DNA of 20,200 nt from Scatomorpha sp964535405 (GTDB taxonomy: Bacteria > Bacillota > Clostridia > Oscillospirales > Oscillospiraceae), in assembly GCA_964535405.1 (NCBI GenBank), contig CAZHUG010000038.1, positions 1 to 20,200 on the forward strand, in the 5' to 3' direction. The translations under genes and the position numbers were made by a program. A model generated the notes under the pieces. The model had not been told where the DNA came from, ran no database searches, and saw only the letters and a program-made list of their open reading frames with translations. Every line of letters starts with the position of its first letter. Position 1 is the stretch's first letter. This document shows, piece by piece, positions 5,966 through 13,133 of this stretch.

Positions 5966-6457
5966 TTAAAAAACAAGTTTCATAAGAGGCTGCTCATGCT
6001 CGTCGACGCCGTCATCGACAAAACCAATATCCAGCCAAAAATTGCGGTTTCGCTCGTTTGAGACGTTAATCTCAAAATACTGGGCACCATCAGACTTCAC
6101 GTAATCTGCAAGCGCAGCATAGCAGCTGTGTCCAGTCCCTTCTCCCCTATGTCCCGGGAAAACCCAAAAGTCCATTAAAAAGCATTTACCATCCTCACTC
6201 TTATAAGTGACGTATTGAGCACAAGCTATGCGGGTGTCGTCACGGCAAAAGTAAATCAGGTGCGCCTTATCCGGCTCTCTGTCCATGTACTTCTCGATGA
6301 CGCCGCGATACTCCTGACTCTCAAAGTACTCTATGTCTTCCTGGTCTATGGGCTGTCCCAGCGTTGAATGAGGGAAAATATCACGGTTTAGGTATTCAAA
6401 ATGGATTTGCCAATAATGGTCAATCTCATCTTTTGTTATTTCTTCAATGCTAATCAT
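5966..6457 (-). CDS. GNAT-family N-acetyltransferase
   Basis: A 163-residue acetyl-CoA-dependent acetyltransferase of unknown substrate. The core is recognisable: FLMDFWVFPGHRGEGTG (residues 93-109) is motif A with the acetyl-CoA pyrophosphate-binding loop HRGEGTG, and NVSNERNRNFWLDIGF (131-146) is the typical motif B ending in a GF pair. The start has GAGGTG upstream. The gene lies immediately downstream of tRNA-Val and its terminator. A weak promoter (TTATCT, 17 bases, TATAAA) can be read inside that terminator region, or expression may depend on readthrough. It converges on the small lipoprotein gene and shares its terminator. The substrate cannot be told from sequence. Confidence 0.88.
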   Translation of the reverse strand: MISIEEITKDEIDHYWQIHFEYLNRDIFPHSTLGQPIDQEDIEYFESQEYRGVIEKYMDREPDKAHLIYFCRDDTRIACAQYVTYKSEDGKCFLMDFWVFPGHRGEGTGHSCYAALADYVKSDGAQYFEINVSNERNRNFWLDIGFVDDGVDEHEQPLMKLVF

Positions 6458-6486
6458 TTTGACACCTCAAAAGCATGAATTTATAG

Positions 6487-6528
6487 AAAAAACCGAAAGC
6501 CAAGATAAATCAAGGCTTCCGGTTTTCT
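6487..6528 (-). terminator. Terminator after tRNA-Val
   Basis: Arms of 13 bases (6489-6501 and 6514-6526) pair with one G-U wobble on the minus strand, around a 12-base loop, followed by a T run. Directly downstream of the tRNA CCA end. Confidence 0.85.
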
Positions 6529-6531
6529 TTG

Positions 6532-6608
6532 TGGTGGACGATATAGGACTTGAACCTATGACCCTCCGCACGTCAAGCGGATGCTCATACCAGCTGAGCT
6601 AATCGTCC
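6532..6608 (-). tRNA. tRNA-Val (anticodon GAC)
   Basis: The 77-base minus-strand sequence folds into a complete cloverleaf. The acceptor GGACGAT pairs with ATCGTCC, the D stem GCTC with GAGC, the anticodon stem TCCGC with GCGGA around the seven-base loop TTGACGT, and the T stem ATAGG with CCTAT around TTCAAGT. The loop gives anticodon GAC, reading valine codons GUC and GUU. The 3' CCA is encoded in the DNA. It has its own near-consensus promoter and terminator. Confidence 0.97.
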
Positions 6609-6626
6609 ATGTCGCAAGCAAGGGTT

Positions 6627-6655
6627 ATTGTAACCCAAACTTGTCCACTTGTCAA
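6627..6655 (-). promoter_or_regulatory. tRNA-Val promoter
   Basis: On the minus strand a perfect TTGACA (6655-6650) and TACAAT (6632-6627) with a 17-base spacer, about 19 bases before the tRNA 5' end: a strong stable-RNA-type promoter. Confidence 0.9.
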
Positions 6656-6673
6656 GACTATTTAAAGCTTTTC

Positions 6674-6710
6674 ATAAAAAATACGCGCCCCATTTTACTG
6701 GGGCGCGTAT
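6674..6710 (-). terminator. Terminator after the SpoIIQ-like gene
   Basis: GC-rich arms 6681-6691 and 6700-6710 (ATACGCGCCCC type, 11 bp) around an 8-base loop, followed by a T run on the minus strand. It isolates spoIIQ from the tRNA promoter. Confidence 0.93.
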
Positions 6711-6721
6711 CTCTTCATAGC

Positions 6722-7462
6722 TTAAAGAGCTGGTAGATAATCATAAGGATCTGCGCTTACGCCGCTAGCCTTCATAGCAAAGTGGAGATGATAGGCTTCA
6801 CCGGCTTCGCAGAGTGCCGTTGTACCGACAGCGCCGATGGTCTCCCCTGCCATAACCACATCGCCAATCTTGACAGTCGGAACCTCCGCGAGGTTCGAGT
6901 ACACGCTGACAAGGCCGTCACCGTGGTCTATGACCACTGTAGTGCCGTAAAGGGCGTCGTTATAGACCTCAGTCACCGTGCCGGAGCTGCATGACATTAT
7001 CTTGTCTCCCAGTGCCGCCGCAATGTCAATGCCATCATGCGTGCGCCAGTCAGCCATTGTGCGGTCATACATCAGTGTGTCAATCGAATATGGCACTTCG
7101 ATCTCGCCGACTACGGGCCAGATAAAGCTCTGTGGCGCAGTCTGGATTACAGGTTCCGGCTCGCTGGCCTCATTTGCGCCGATAGCGGGTGGTTCGGGAT
7201 TCGCCACAACCTCAACCGCATCATCGGGGATTTCCCAGAGGCTCTCGTCGGGGGTAGGCTTGATAGGAGCCGAAGTCGGTGTGGGTGTCGCAGCAATCAT
7301 GATGTCATTAATTGGCTCGTCTACTGTAGTCCCTGTTCCAGACAAAAGTGTCCACGCCGACACGCCTATGACGGCGGCGCACAGGAAAAGGACTATGTAG
7401 AAGCCCTTTCCGGCAAAGAAGTTCTCCAGCTTTTTCGAACCGGAGCCATTGTTGTTTTCCAT
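6722..7462 (-). CDS. spoIIQ: SpoIIQ-like M23 peptidase (forespore engulfment/channel protein)
   Basis: A 246-residue membrane-anchored LytM/M23 protein matching the SpoIIQ family, which is made in the forespore and pairs across the intermembrane space with SpoIIIAH during engulfment. There is a short cytosolic tail, one membrane segment at about residues 20-41, a Pro/Thr/Glu-rich linker (about 58-110), then the M23 domain. The domain starts at FIWPVVGEIEVPYS and carries WRTHDGIDIAA (H142, D146) and HLHF (H225, H227). All four zinc-site residues are present, as in clostridial SpoIIQ proteins and unlike the degenerate B. subtilis protein. GGAGG precedes the ATG. A sequence fitting the sigma-F consensus lies 39-68 bases upstream, supporting the name. 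A generic M23 endopeptidase is the alternative reading. Confidence 0.88.
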   Translation of the reverse strand: MENNNGSGSKKLENFFAGKGFYIVLFLCAAVIGVSAWTLLSGTGTTVDEPINDIMIAATPTPTSAPIKPTPDESLWEIPDDAVEVVANPEPPAIGANEASEPEPVIQTAPQSFIWPVVGEIEVPYSIDTLMYDRTMADWRTHDGIDIAAALGDKIMSCSSGTVTEVYNDALYGTTVVIDHGDGLVSVYSNLAEVPTVKIGDVVMAGETIGAVGTTALCEAGEAYHLHFAMKASGVSADPYDYLPAL

Positions 7463-7480
7463 TAGGTTCCCTCCATAAAG

Positions 7481-7527
7481 TAAATGGTGTTTCCAAAGGC
7501 TATTTTTGCCTTAAGAAACACCATTTA
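7481..7527. repeat. Inverted repeat between eno and spoIIQ
   Basis: Perfect 13-base arms (7481-7493 and 7515-7527) plus an inner AAGGC (7496-7500) with GCCTT (7508-7512) form a long hairpin. It has no proper U tract on the minus strand, so as an eno terminator it would be weak. The probable spoIIQ promoter lies within and beside it. Confidence 0.75.
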
Positions 7528-7530
7528 TAC
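7501..7530 (-). promoter_or_regulatory. Probable sigma-F promoter of spoIIQ
   Basis: On the minus strand GTATA (7530-7526), a 15-base spacer, and GGCAAAAATA (7510-7501) match the sigma-F pattern GYATA and GGNNANAHTR at every fixed position. The predicted start would give a leader of about 30 bases containing GGAGG. Confidence 0.72.
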
Positions 7531-7545
7531 ATTATTGGAGAAAAA

Positions 7546-8847
7546 TTACTTTTTAATATTAAAGAAGGCATCCTTGCCCGGGTACTGGGCCACATCAAAC
7601 AGCTCATCCTCGATGCGAAGAAGCTGATTATACTTGCAGACGCGGTCGGTACGGCTGGGTGCACCGGTCTTGATCTGGCCGGCATTCAGGGCCACGACGA
7701 GGTCGGCAATGGTGGTGTCCTCAGTCTCGCCGGAGCGGTGTGAGATGACGGTTGTGTATCCTGCGCGATTGGCAAGCTGGATAGTGTCCAGAGTCTCGGT
7801 CAGGGTTCCGATCTGGTTGAGCTTAATGAGTACGGAGTTTGCAACCTTGAGCTCCAGCCCCTTCTTCAGACGCTCGACATTTGTGACGAACAGGTCGTCG
7901 CCTACGAGCTGCACCCGGTCGCCCACGGCCTTGGTGAGCATCGCCCAGCCCTCCCAGTCGTCCTCGCCCATGCAGTCTTCAAAGGAGATTATGGGATAGT
8001 TGTCGGCAAACTTTCTCCACATGGTGACCATCTGCTGCTTTGTCATGGTCTTATTCGCCTTAGGCAGGGTATAGGTTCCGTCCTCATTGTACCACTCGGA
8101 GACAGCGGCGTCGATTGCAAGCATGAAATCCTCACCGGGCTTATAGCCGGCTCTCTCAATGGCGGCGACGATGCACTTGAAGGCGTCCTCGTCCTTCTTC
8201 AGGTTGGGAGCGTAGCCGCCTTCATCTCCGACACCTGCTGCAGGAGTGCCATTTTCCTGGAGAATGCTTTTCAGGGTGTGGAAAACCTCAGCGGACATCC
8301 GGAGTGCTTCCTTCCAGCTCTTCGCGCCGATGGGCATGACCATGAACTCCTGAATATCAACGTTGTTGGTGGCATGAGCGCCGCCGTTGAGGATGTTCAT
8401 CATGGGTACGGGCAGGGACTTGGCGTTCACGCCGCCGATGTAATTATACAGGGGCATGTTAAGAGCCTGAGAGGCCGCGCGTGCGCAAGCCAGAGAGACA
8501 CCGAGGATGGCGTTTGCACCCAGGCGGGTCTTGTTGGCGGTACCGTCAAGATCTATGAGAAGCTTATCTATGGAGGGTTGGTCGAGGACGTTGAGTCCAA
8601 GCAGGGCTTCGGCTATCTCGGTGTTGACGTTCTCAACAGCCTTTGTGACACCCTTGCCCATGTAGCGGGTCTTATCACCGTCGCGCAGCTCGCAGGCCTC
8701 GTATATGCCTGTGGAGGCGCCGGAAGGAACGGCAGCGCGGCCGACGGTGCCTTCGTCAAGAGTGACCTCGACTTCGACGGTGGGATTGCCGCGAGAGTCA
8801 ATTATCTCGCGAGCCATAACGTCTACAATTTCAAAATACTCTTTCAT
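7546..8847 (-). CDS. eno: Enolase
   Basis: Converts 2-phosphoglycerate to phosphoenolpyruvate in glycolysis, with Mg2+. The 433-residue protein is full length. It shows REIIDSRGNPTVEVEV near the N-terminus, the flexible loop PSGASTGIYEA (41-51), metal-binding acidic residues in AIDAA, SFEDCM and VGDDLFVTN, and the signature LIKLNQIGTLTET followed by SHRSGETEDT. AAGGAGA lies upstream of the ATG. It is the last gene of the trmL-pgk-tpiA-gpmI-eno operon, 22 bases after gpmI. Downstream is a long hairpin without a clear U tract, so some transcription may continue into spoIIQ. Confidence 0.98.
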   Translation of the reverse strand: MKEYFEIVDVMAREIIDSRGNPTVEVEVTLDEGTVGRAAVPSGASTGIYEACELRDGDKTRYMGKGVTKAVENVNTEIAEALLGLNVLDQPSIDKLLIDLDGTANKTRLGANAILGVSLACARAASQALNMPLYNYIGGVNAKSLPVPMMNILNGGAHATNNVDIQEFMVMPIGAKSWKEALRMSAEVFHTLKSILQENGTPAAGVGDEGGYAPNLKKDEDAFKCIVAAIERAGYKPGEDFMLAIDAAVSEWYNEDGTYTLPKANKTMTKQQMVTMWRKFADNYPIISFEDCMGEDDWEGWAMLTKAVGDRVQLVGDDLFVTNVERLKKGLELKVANSVLIKLNQIGTLTETLDTIQLANRAGYTTVISHRSGETEDTTIADLVVALNAGQIKTGAPSRTDRVCKYNQLLRIEDELFDVAQYPGKDAFFNIKK

Positions 8848-8869
8848 GATAGTTCTCCTTAAGTTTAAG

Positions 8870-10393
8870 TTATTTTATCAGTAAGGTTTTGCCTGTCATT
8901 TCGACGGGCTTTGAAAGCCCCATGAGGTCCAAGAGCGTCGGTGCTATATCAGCGAGCTTTCCGCCATCGCGAAGGCGGACATCCGCGCCGCTGATAATAA
9001 GGGGAACGGGGTTTGTTGTATGCGCAGTGTTGGGACTTCCTCCGGGCTCAACCATTCTGTCGGCATTGCCGTGGTCAGCCGTCACAACAAGAGTGATTCC
9101 AGAGCGTTTCGCGGCCTCGGCGACCTCACCAAGGCATTTATCAACAGTTTCAACTGCAATAATTGCAGCATCGGTCTTACCGGTGTGCCCGACCATGTCG
9201 CAGTTGGCAAAGTTACAGACGTACAGACCATAGCCGCCTCTCTCCATCGCCGAGACAAGCTCATCCTTGACCTTCTCCGCACTCATCTGCGGAACAAGAT
9301 CATAGGTTGCAAACTCCTTCGGGGACTGGACAAGAGCTCGCTCCTCGCCCTCATATTGCGTCTCAACTCCTCCGTTGAAGAAAAAGGTGACATGCGCATA
9401 TTTCTCGGTCTCTGCCACGCGGAACTGACGAATGCCCAGTGAGCTTACATATTCGCCGATGGTGCCATCAAGCTCCTCCGGCGGGAATGCAATGGGAATA
9501 TCGATTGCGCCGTCATACTGGGTGGTGCAGACAAAGCTGAGACTAAGCTTCTCTGTCAAAAGCTGCGCGCCCTCCTGAAGGTTTCCGGTGAGAGCCCAGG
9601 TCATTTCGCGTGCTCTGTCAGGGCGGAAGTTCATGAATATGACGCTGTCGCCGCTTTTTATCATACCATTGGGATCACATATAACAGGCTCGACAAATTC
9701 ATCGGTAACGTCATTCATGTAGCTTGCCTCAACTGCCGCTGCGGGATCTGTTGCATCTTGGCCTATCCCTCGGACAATGGCGTCATAGCCCTTCTGAACG
9801 CGCTCCCAGCGCTTATCGCGATCCATGCCCCAGAAGCGTCCCTGAATCGTTGCGATGCTGCCAAGACCAAGCTCAGCACATTTATCGGAAAGTAACTTCA
9901 CGTAGCCGGCGCCGGTTTTGGGCCCGACATCGCGCCCGTCGAGAAAGCAGTGCAGATAAACCTTCTCAAGCCTATTGCGCTTTGCCATCTCAAGCATTGC
10001 GAATATATGCGTGATGTGGCTGTGAACACCGCCGTCAGACAGAAGGCCGAGAATGTGAAGAGCGCCGCCATTTATCTTTGCGTCCTCAATTGCCTTGACA
10101 TATGCGGGGGTTTCGAAGAAGCTGCCTTCCTCAATTGCCTTAGTGATGCGGGGCAGATCCTGATACACCACTCTGCCCGCACCGATATTGGTGTGGCCGA
10201 CCTCGGAGTTGCCCATCTGACCGTCCGGCAAGCCGACATCCAGTCCGGAAGCGGACAGGCAGCTGTTTGCGCAGGAAGACATCAGCGCGTCCATAACCGG
10301 TGTTTTCGCTTCCCAGATGGCGTTTCCGGGTCCAGGCAGACCTATTCCATAGCCATCAAGAATTACAAGAGCTGCGGGTTTAATACTCATCAT
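8870..10393 (-). CDS. gpmI: 2,3-bisphosphoglycerate-independent phosphoglycerate mutase
   Basis: Interconverts 3- and 2-phosphoglycerate with two Mn2+ ions and a phosphoserine intermediate; an alkaline-phosphatase-superfamily enzyme. The 507 residues fit the family. Visible are ILDGYGIG (D13 as metal ligand), QMGNSEVGHTNIGAGR with the catalytic S63, a substrate-binding HCFLDGRD, and VTADHGNADRM near the C-terminus with metal ligands. Two ATG codons are adjacent (MMSIK); the ribosome site GCGGAG sits in the last codons of tpiA, and either start is possible. Only three bases separate it from the tpiA stop, so translation is probably coupled. No cofactor-dependent mutase is present in the window. 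Confidence 0.97.
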   Translation of the reverse strand: MMSIKPAALVILDGYGIGLPGPGNAIWEAKTPVMDALMSSCANSCLSASGLDVGLPDGQMGNSEVGHTNIGAGRVVYQDLPRITKAIEEGSFFETPAYVKAIEDAKINGGALHILGLLSDGGVHSHITHIFAMLEMAKRNRLEKVYLHCFLDGRDVGPKTGAGYVKLLSDKCAELGLGSIATIQGRFWGMDRDKRWERVQKGYDAIVRGIGQDATDPAAAVEASYMNDVTDEFVEPVICDPNGMIKSGDSVIFMNFRPDRAREMTWALTGNLQEGAQLLTEKLSLSFVCTTQYDGAIDIPIAFPPEELDGTIGEYVSSLGIRQFRVAETEKYAHVTFFFNGGVETQYEGEERALVQSPKEFATYDLVPQMSAEKVKDELVSAMERGGYGLYVCNFANCDMVGHTGKTDAAIIAVETVDKCLGEVAEAAKRSGITLVVTADHGNADRMVEPGGSPNTAHTTNPVPLIISGADVRLRDGGKLADIAPTLLDLMGLSKPVEMTGKTLLIK

Positions 10394-10396
10394 AAA

Positions 10397-11170
10397 TTAC
10401 TCCGCAGATGTTCCGGAGATAATCCGGGCAAAGTCCTGGGGCTTGAGTGACGCGCCGCCAATCAGACCGCCGTCTATATCAGGCTGAGCCAGCAGCTCAT
10501 CGCAGTTTTTAGCGTTCATGCTGCCGCCGTAAAGTATGGAGACGGCGCGAGCAGTGCGGGCGTCATAGATGCCGCGAATGACCGTGCGAATCTCGCGGCA
10601 GACCTCCTCGGCCTGCTCTGCGGTGGCGGTGCGACCAGTGCCGATTGCCCAGACGGGCTCATAGGCGATGACGCACTTTTTGACATCTTTCACATCGAAG
10701 CCTGCAAGTGCGGCCTTGACCTGATAGCCGACATATTCCATGGTCAGACTCTTCTCGCGCTGATCGAGCGACTCTCCAACGCAGATTATCGGGATGATAC
10801 CCGCATCAAGCAACAAACGTGCCTTGGCGTTGACCTGAGCATCGCCCTCGTTGTGGTATTCCCTGCGCTCACTATGTCCGACTATGCAGTACTTAACGTT
10901 CAGATCTGCCAGCATTGCGGCAGAGACCTCACCGGTGTAAGCTCCGGACTCATGCTCAGAGACATCCTGTGCGCCAAAGGAGAGGCGGCTGTCACGCATG
11001 ACCTTGGCCATGATGGGAATCAGAGGGAACGGGACGCAAAGCACAGACTCACAGGTCTTGCTGCGAGGCATGGCTGAGCGCAGCTCCTCGACAAAGGGTT
11101 TGGCTTCCGAGGAGAGCTTGTTCATCTTCCAGTTTCCGGCAATAACTGCCTTGCGGTATTTCTTGTTCAT
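10397..11170 (-). CDS. tpiA: Triosephosphate isomerase
   Basis: Interconverts dihydroxyacetone phosphate and glyceraldehyde-3-phosphate. The 257-residue TIM barrel has AGNWKMN with N13 and K15, IVGHSERR with the electrophile H99, and YEPVWAIGTG with the catalytic base E171, followed by the phosphate-binding segments LYGGSMN and LIGGASLK. All active-site residues are in place. The ribosome site (AGGTGA) is weaker than for neighbouring genes. The gene lies 19 bases after pgk and three bases before gpmI in the same operon. Confidence 0.98.
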   Translation of the reverse strand: MNKKYRKAVIAGNWKMNKLSSEAKPFVEELRSAMPRSKTCESVLCVPFPLIPIMAKVMRDSRLSFGAQDVSEHESGAYTGEVSAAMLADLNVKYCIVGHSERREYHNEGDAQVNAKARLLLDAGIIPIICVGESLDQREKSLTMEYVGYQVKAALAGFDVKDVKKCVIAYEPVWAIGTGRTATAEQAEEVCREIRTVIRGIYDARTARAVSILYGGSMNAKNCDELLAQPDIDGGLIGGASLKPQDFARIISGTSAE

Positions 11171-11189
11171 TAAATCACCTGTGTATCTC

Positions 11190-12380
11190 TTATTTGTTCA
11201 GCAGGCAGGCAACGCCGGGCAGCTCCAGACCTTCCAGGAACTCCAGTGACGCTCCACCACCGGTGCTAATGTGGGTAATTTTGTCGGCATAACCGGACTT
11301 CTCGACAGCAGAGGCAGAATCGCCGCCGCCAACGATGGTCACGCCGCCGGACTGCGCAACAGCCTCCGCCATTTTGTAGGTTCCGGCAGAGAACTTTGCA
11401 AACTCGAACACGCCCATAGGCCCGTTCCAAACGACCGTTCCGGCATCCCGAACGGCATCGGAGAACAGCTCTATCGACTTGGGTCCTATATCCATGCCCA
11501 TGAGCTCGTCGGGGATGTTTGCATCGACCAGCACCGGCTCGGCATCTGCAGAAAATTCCGCCGCGCAGAGGTTATCTATGGGCAGGATGAATTTAACGCC
11601 CTTCGCCTCGGCCTTAGCCATCATTTCCTTGGCGTAGTCAACACGCTCAGCCTCAAGCAGGGATTTGCCGATAGTATATCCCAGAGCCTTGTTGAATGTG
11701 TAGGCCATTCCGCCGCCGACAATGATCGTGTCGGCCTTATCAAGCAGGTTATTGATGACGCCGATTTTGTCAGAGACCTTTGCGCCGCCCAAAATGGCGA
11801 CGAAGGGACGTGCAGGATCGTCGAGAGCTTTGCCCATTACGGACAGTTCCTTTTCCACAAGCAGTCCGGCATAAGCCGGCAGGAATGCCGCAACACCGGC
11901 AGTGGAGGCGTGAGCGCGGTGGACTGTTCCGAAGGCATCGGAGACATAAACCTCAGCCATGGAGGCAAGCTCCCCGGCAAAATCTGCGCCATTTTTCTCC
12001 TCGCGCTTATCAAAGCGGAGGTTTTCAAGCAGCATCAGCTGACCGGGCTTGAGCGCTGCGGCCTTGGCCTTGGCGTCCTCGCCGATAATATCCTTTGCAA
12101 GCCCGACATCCAAGCCCAAAAGCCCGGCCAGTCTCTCGGCAACCGGAGCAAGGCTCAGAGCCGGCTTCCACTCCCCCTTGGGCTTGCCAAGATGTGAGCA
12201 GGCAATAACGGCGGCGCCGTTATCGAGAAGGTACTTTATGGTGGGCAGGGCGGCAACTATGCGCTTATCGCTGGTGATTGCACCCGTCTGCTTGTTCTGC
12301 GGAACGTTGAAGTCACAGCGCAGAAGCACCTTTTTCCCTTTCGGGTCAAAATCGCGGACAGTCTTTTTGTTGTAGTTCAT
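11190..12380 (-). CDS. pgk: Phosphoglycerate kinase
   Basis: Transfers phosphate from 1,3-bisphosphoglycerate to ADP, the first ATP-yielding step of glycolysis. The 396-residue protein shows the signature KVLLRCDFNVP, the substrate-binding ACSHLGKPKGE, GGAKVSDKIGV, WNGPMGVFE and the nucleotide-binding GGGDSASA near the C-terminus. Its ATG overlaps the trmL stop as ATGA, and its AGGAGG lies within the last codons of trmL, so the two are translationally coupled. No gapA is adjacent, although in many Firmicutes gapA precedes pgk. Confidence 0.98.
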   Translation of the reverse strand: MNYNKKTVRDFDPKGKKVLLRCDFNVPQNKQTGAITSDKRIVAALPTIKYLLDNGAAVIACSHLGKPKGEWKPALSLAPVAERLAGLLGLDVGLAKDIIGEDAKAKAAALKPGQLMLLENLRFDKREEKNGADFAGELASMAEVYVSDAFGTVHRAHASTAGVAAFLPAYAGLLVEKELSVMGKALDDPARPFVAILGGAKVSDKIGVINNLLDKADTIIVGGGMAYTFNKALGYTIGKSLLEAERVDYAKEMMAKAEAKGVKFILPIDNLCAAEFSADAEPVLVDANIPDELMGMDIGPKSIELFSDAVRDAGTVVWNGPMGVFEFAKFSAGTYKMAEAVAQSGGVTIVGGGDSASAVEKSGYADKITHISTGGGASLEFLEGLELPGVACLLNK

Positions 12381-12874
12381 GCTAGATTATCCTCCTGTTT
12401 CATCATTCCGAAATCTTTGAGCCCGTTAAAGCCCTGCTGACGCAGTGCCTCATAGGTCAGGATTGCGGCGGCGTTTGAAAGATTAAGACTTCTTGCTTCA
12501 GAAATCATTGGAATACGTATGCAGCGCTCGCGGTATTTCTCTCTCATCCATTCCGGAAGCCCGGCAGTTTCCTTACCAAAAAAAATGGTCACATCGCCGG
12601 ACCAGTCACAGTCAACATAGCTCCGCGGTGCTTTTGTCGTAGTAAGCCAGATACCAGCATCTCCGTTTTTTTCAAAGTACTCTTCAATATTCTCGTAAAC
12701 GCGAATATCAACCAGGTACCAGTAATCAAGACCTGCCCTTTTTACAGCGCTGTCAGAAATATCAAATCCGAGCGGCTTAATGAGGTGCAGCCTTGCACCT
12801 GTGCAGGCGCATGTCCTCGCTATAGCTCCGGTGTTATTCGGTATCTCAGGTTGAACCAGTACTATATCTACCAT
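12377..12874 (-). CDS. trmL: tRNA (cytidine/uridine-34 2'-O)-methyltransferase, SPOUT family
   Basis: Methylates the ribose of the wobble nucleotide of certain leucine tRNAs using S-adenosylmethionine. The 165 residues match the TrmL/YibK family: the N-terminal VLVQPEIPNNTGAIARTC (6-23), FFGKETAGLPEW (98-109) and IPMISEARSLNLSNAAA (121-137) form the trefoil-knot cofactor site. It is the first gene of the glycolytic operon and overlaps pgk by four bases (ATGA). A GTGGAG site lies before the ATG, and the operon promoter is at 12933-12961. A housekeeping role is likely; its place before four glycolytic genes is not explained by function. Confidence 0.95.
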   Translation of the reverse strand: MVDIVLVQPEIPNNTGAIARTCACTGARLHLIKPLGFDISDSAVKRAGLDYWYLVDIRVYENIEEYFEKNGDAGIWLTTTKAPRSYVDCDWSGDVTIFFGKETAGLPEWMREKYRERCIRIPMISEARSLNLSNAAAILTYEALRQQGFNGLKDFGMMKQEDNLA

Positions 12875-12932
12875 TTAAAGTCTCCACTTGTTACATATGT
12901 TTGTATCGTTACCCATGATTTGGACCATCGAT

Positions 12933-12961
12933 ATTGTACTACTATAATTGGAATATTACAA
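12933..12961 (-). promoter_or_regulatory. Promoter of the trmL-pgk-tpiA-gpmI-eno operon
   Basis: On the minus strand TTGTAA (12961-12956) and TACAAT (12938-12933), spaced 17 bases, would start a leader of about 50 bases before trmL. I see no CggR-type operator or riboswitch structure in the leader. Confidence 0.6.
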
Positions 12962-13043
12962 TACTAATAATACCGCTTTTAATAGAAAATATCAAACAAA
13001 CAGTAAATAAATATGTGTAATTCATGATTTTTCTGATAATTTC

Positions 13044-13063
13044 AGCTTTGTTTAGGCAAAGCT
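13044..13063. other. Small hairpin in the trmL / glycosyltransferase spacer
   Basis: AGCTTTG (13044-13050) and CAAAGCT (13057-13063) form a 7-bp stem with a 6-base loop, just before the -35 of the plus-strand promoter. It may be an operator or a weak terminator. The rest of the spacer 12968-13133 is A/T-rich, with nothing else evident. Confidence 0.35.
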
Positions 13064-13073
13064 CTTTTGTATA

Positions 13074-13102
13074 TTGAATAAAGCTTGAAATTAGCATATA
13101 AT
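13074..13102 (+). promoter_or_regulatory. Promoter of the glycosyltransferase-radical SAM operon
   Basis: TTGAAT (13074-13079) and TATAAT (13097-13102) with a 17-base spacer, about 32 bases before the ATG of the GT2 gene. Confidence 0.72.
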
Positions 13103-13133
13103 TAATGTAAGAATATAAGAAAGGCGGACGCGA

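Noticed and set aside
11271..12197. 308-codon plus-strand frame opposite pgk
   Set aside because: Antisense shadow of a clear phosphoglycerate kinase gene; no start signals.
12875..13133. Riboswitch or T-box in the trmL/GT2 spacer
   Set aside because: Only one 7-bp hairpin and two promoters can be seen; no conserved riboswitch core or T-box sequence.
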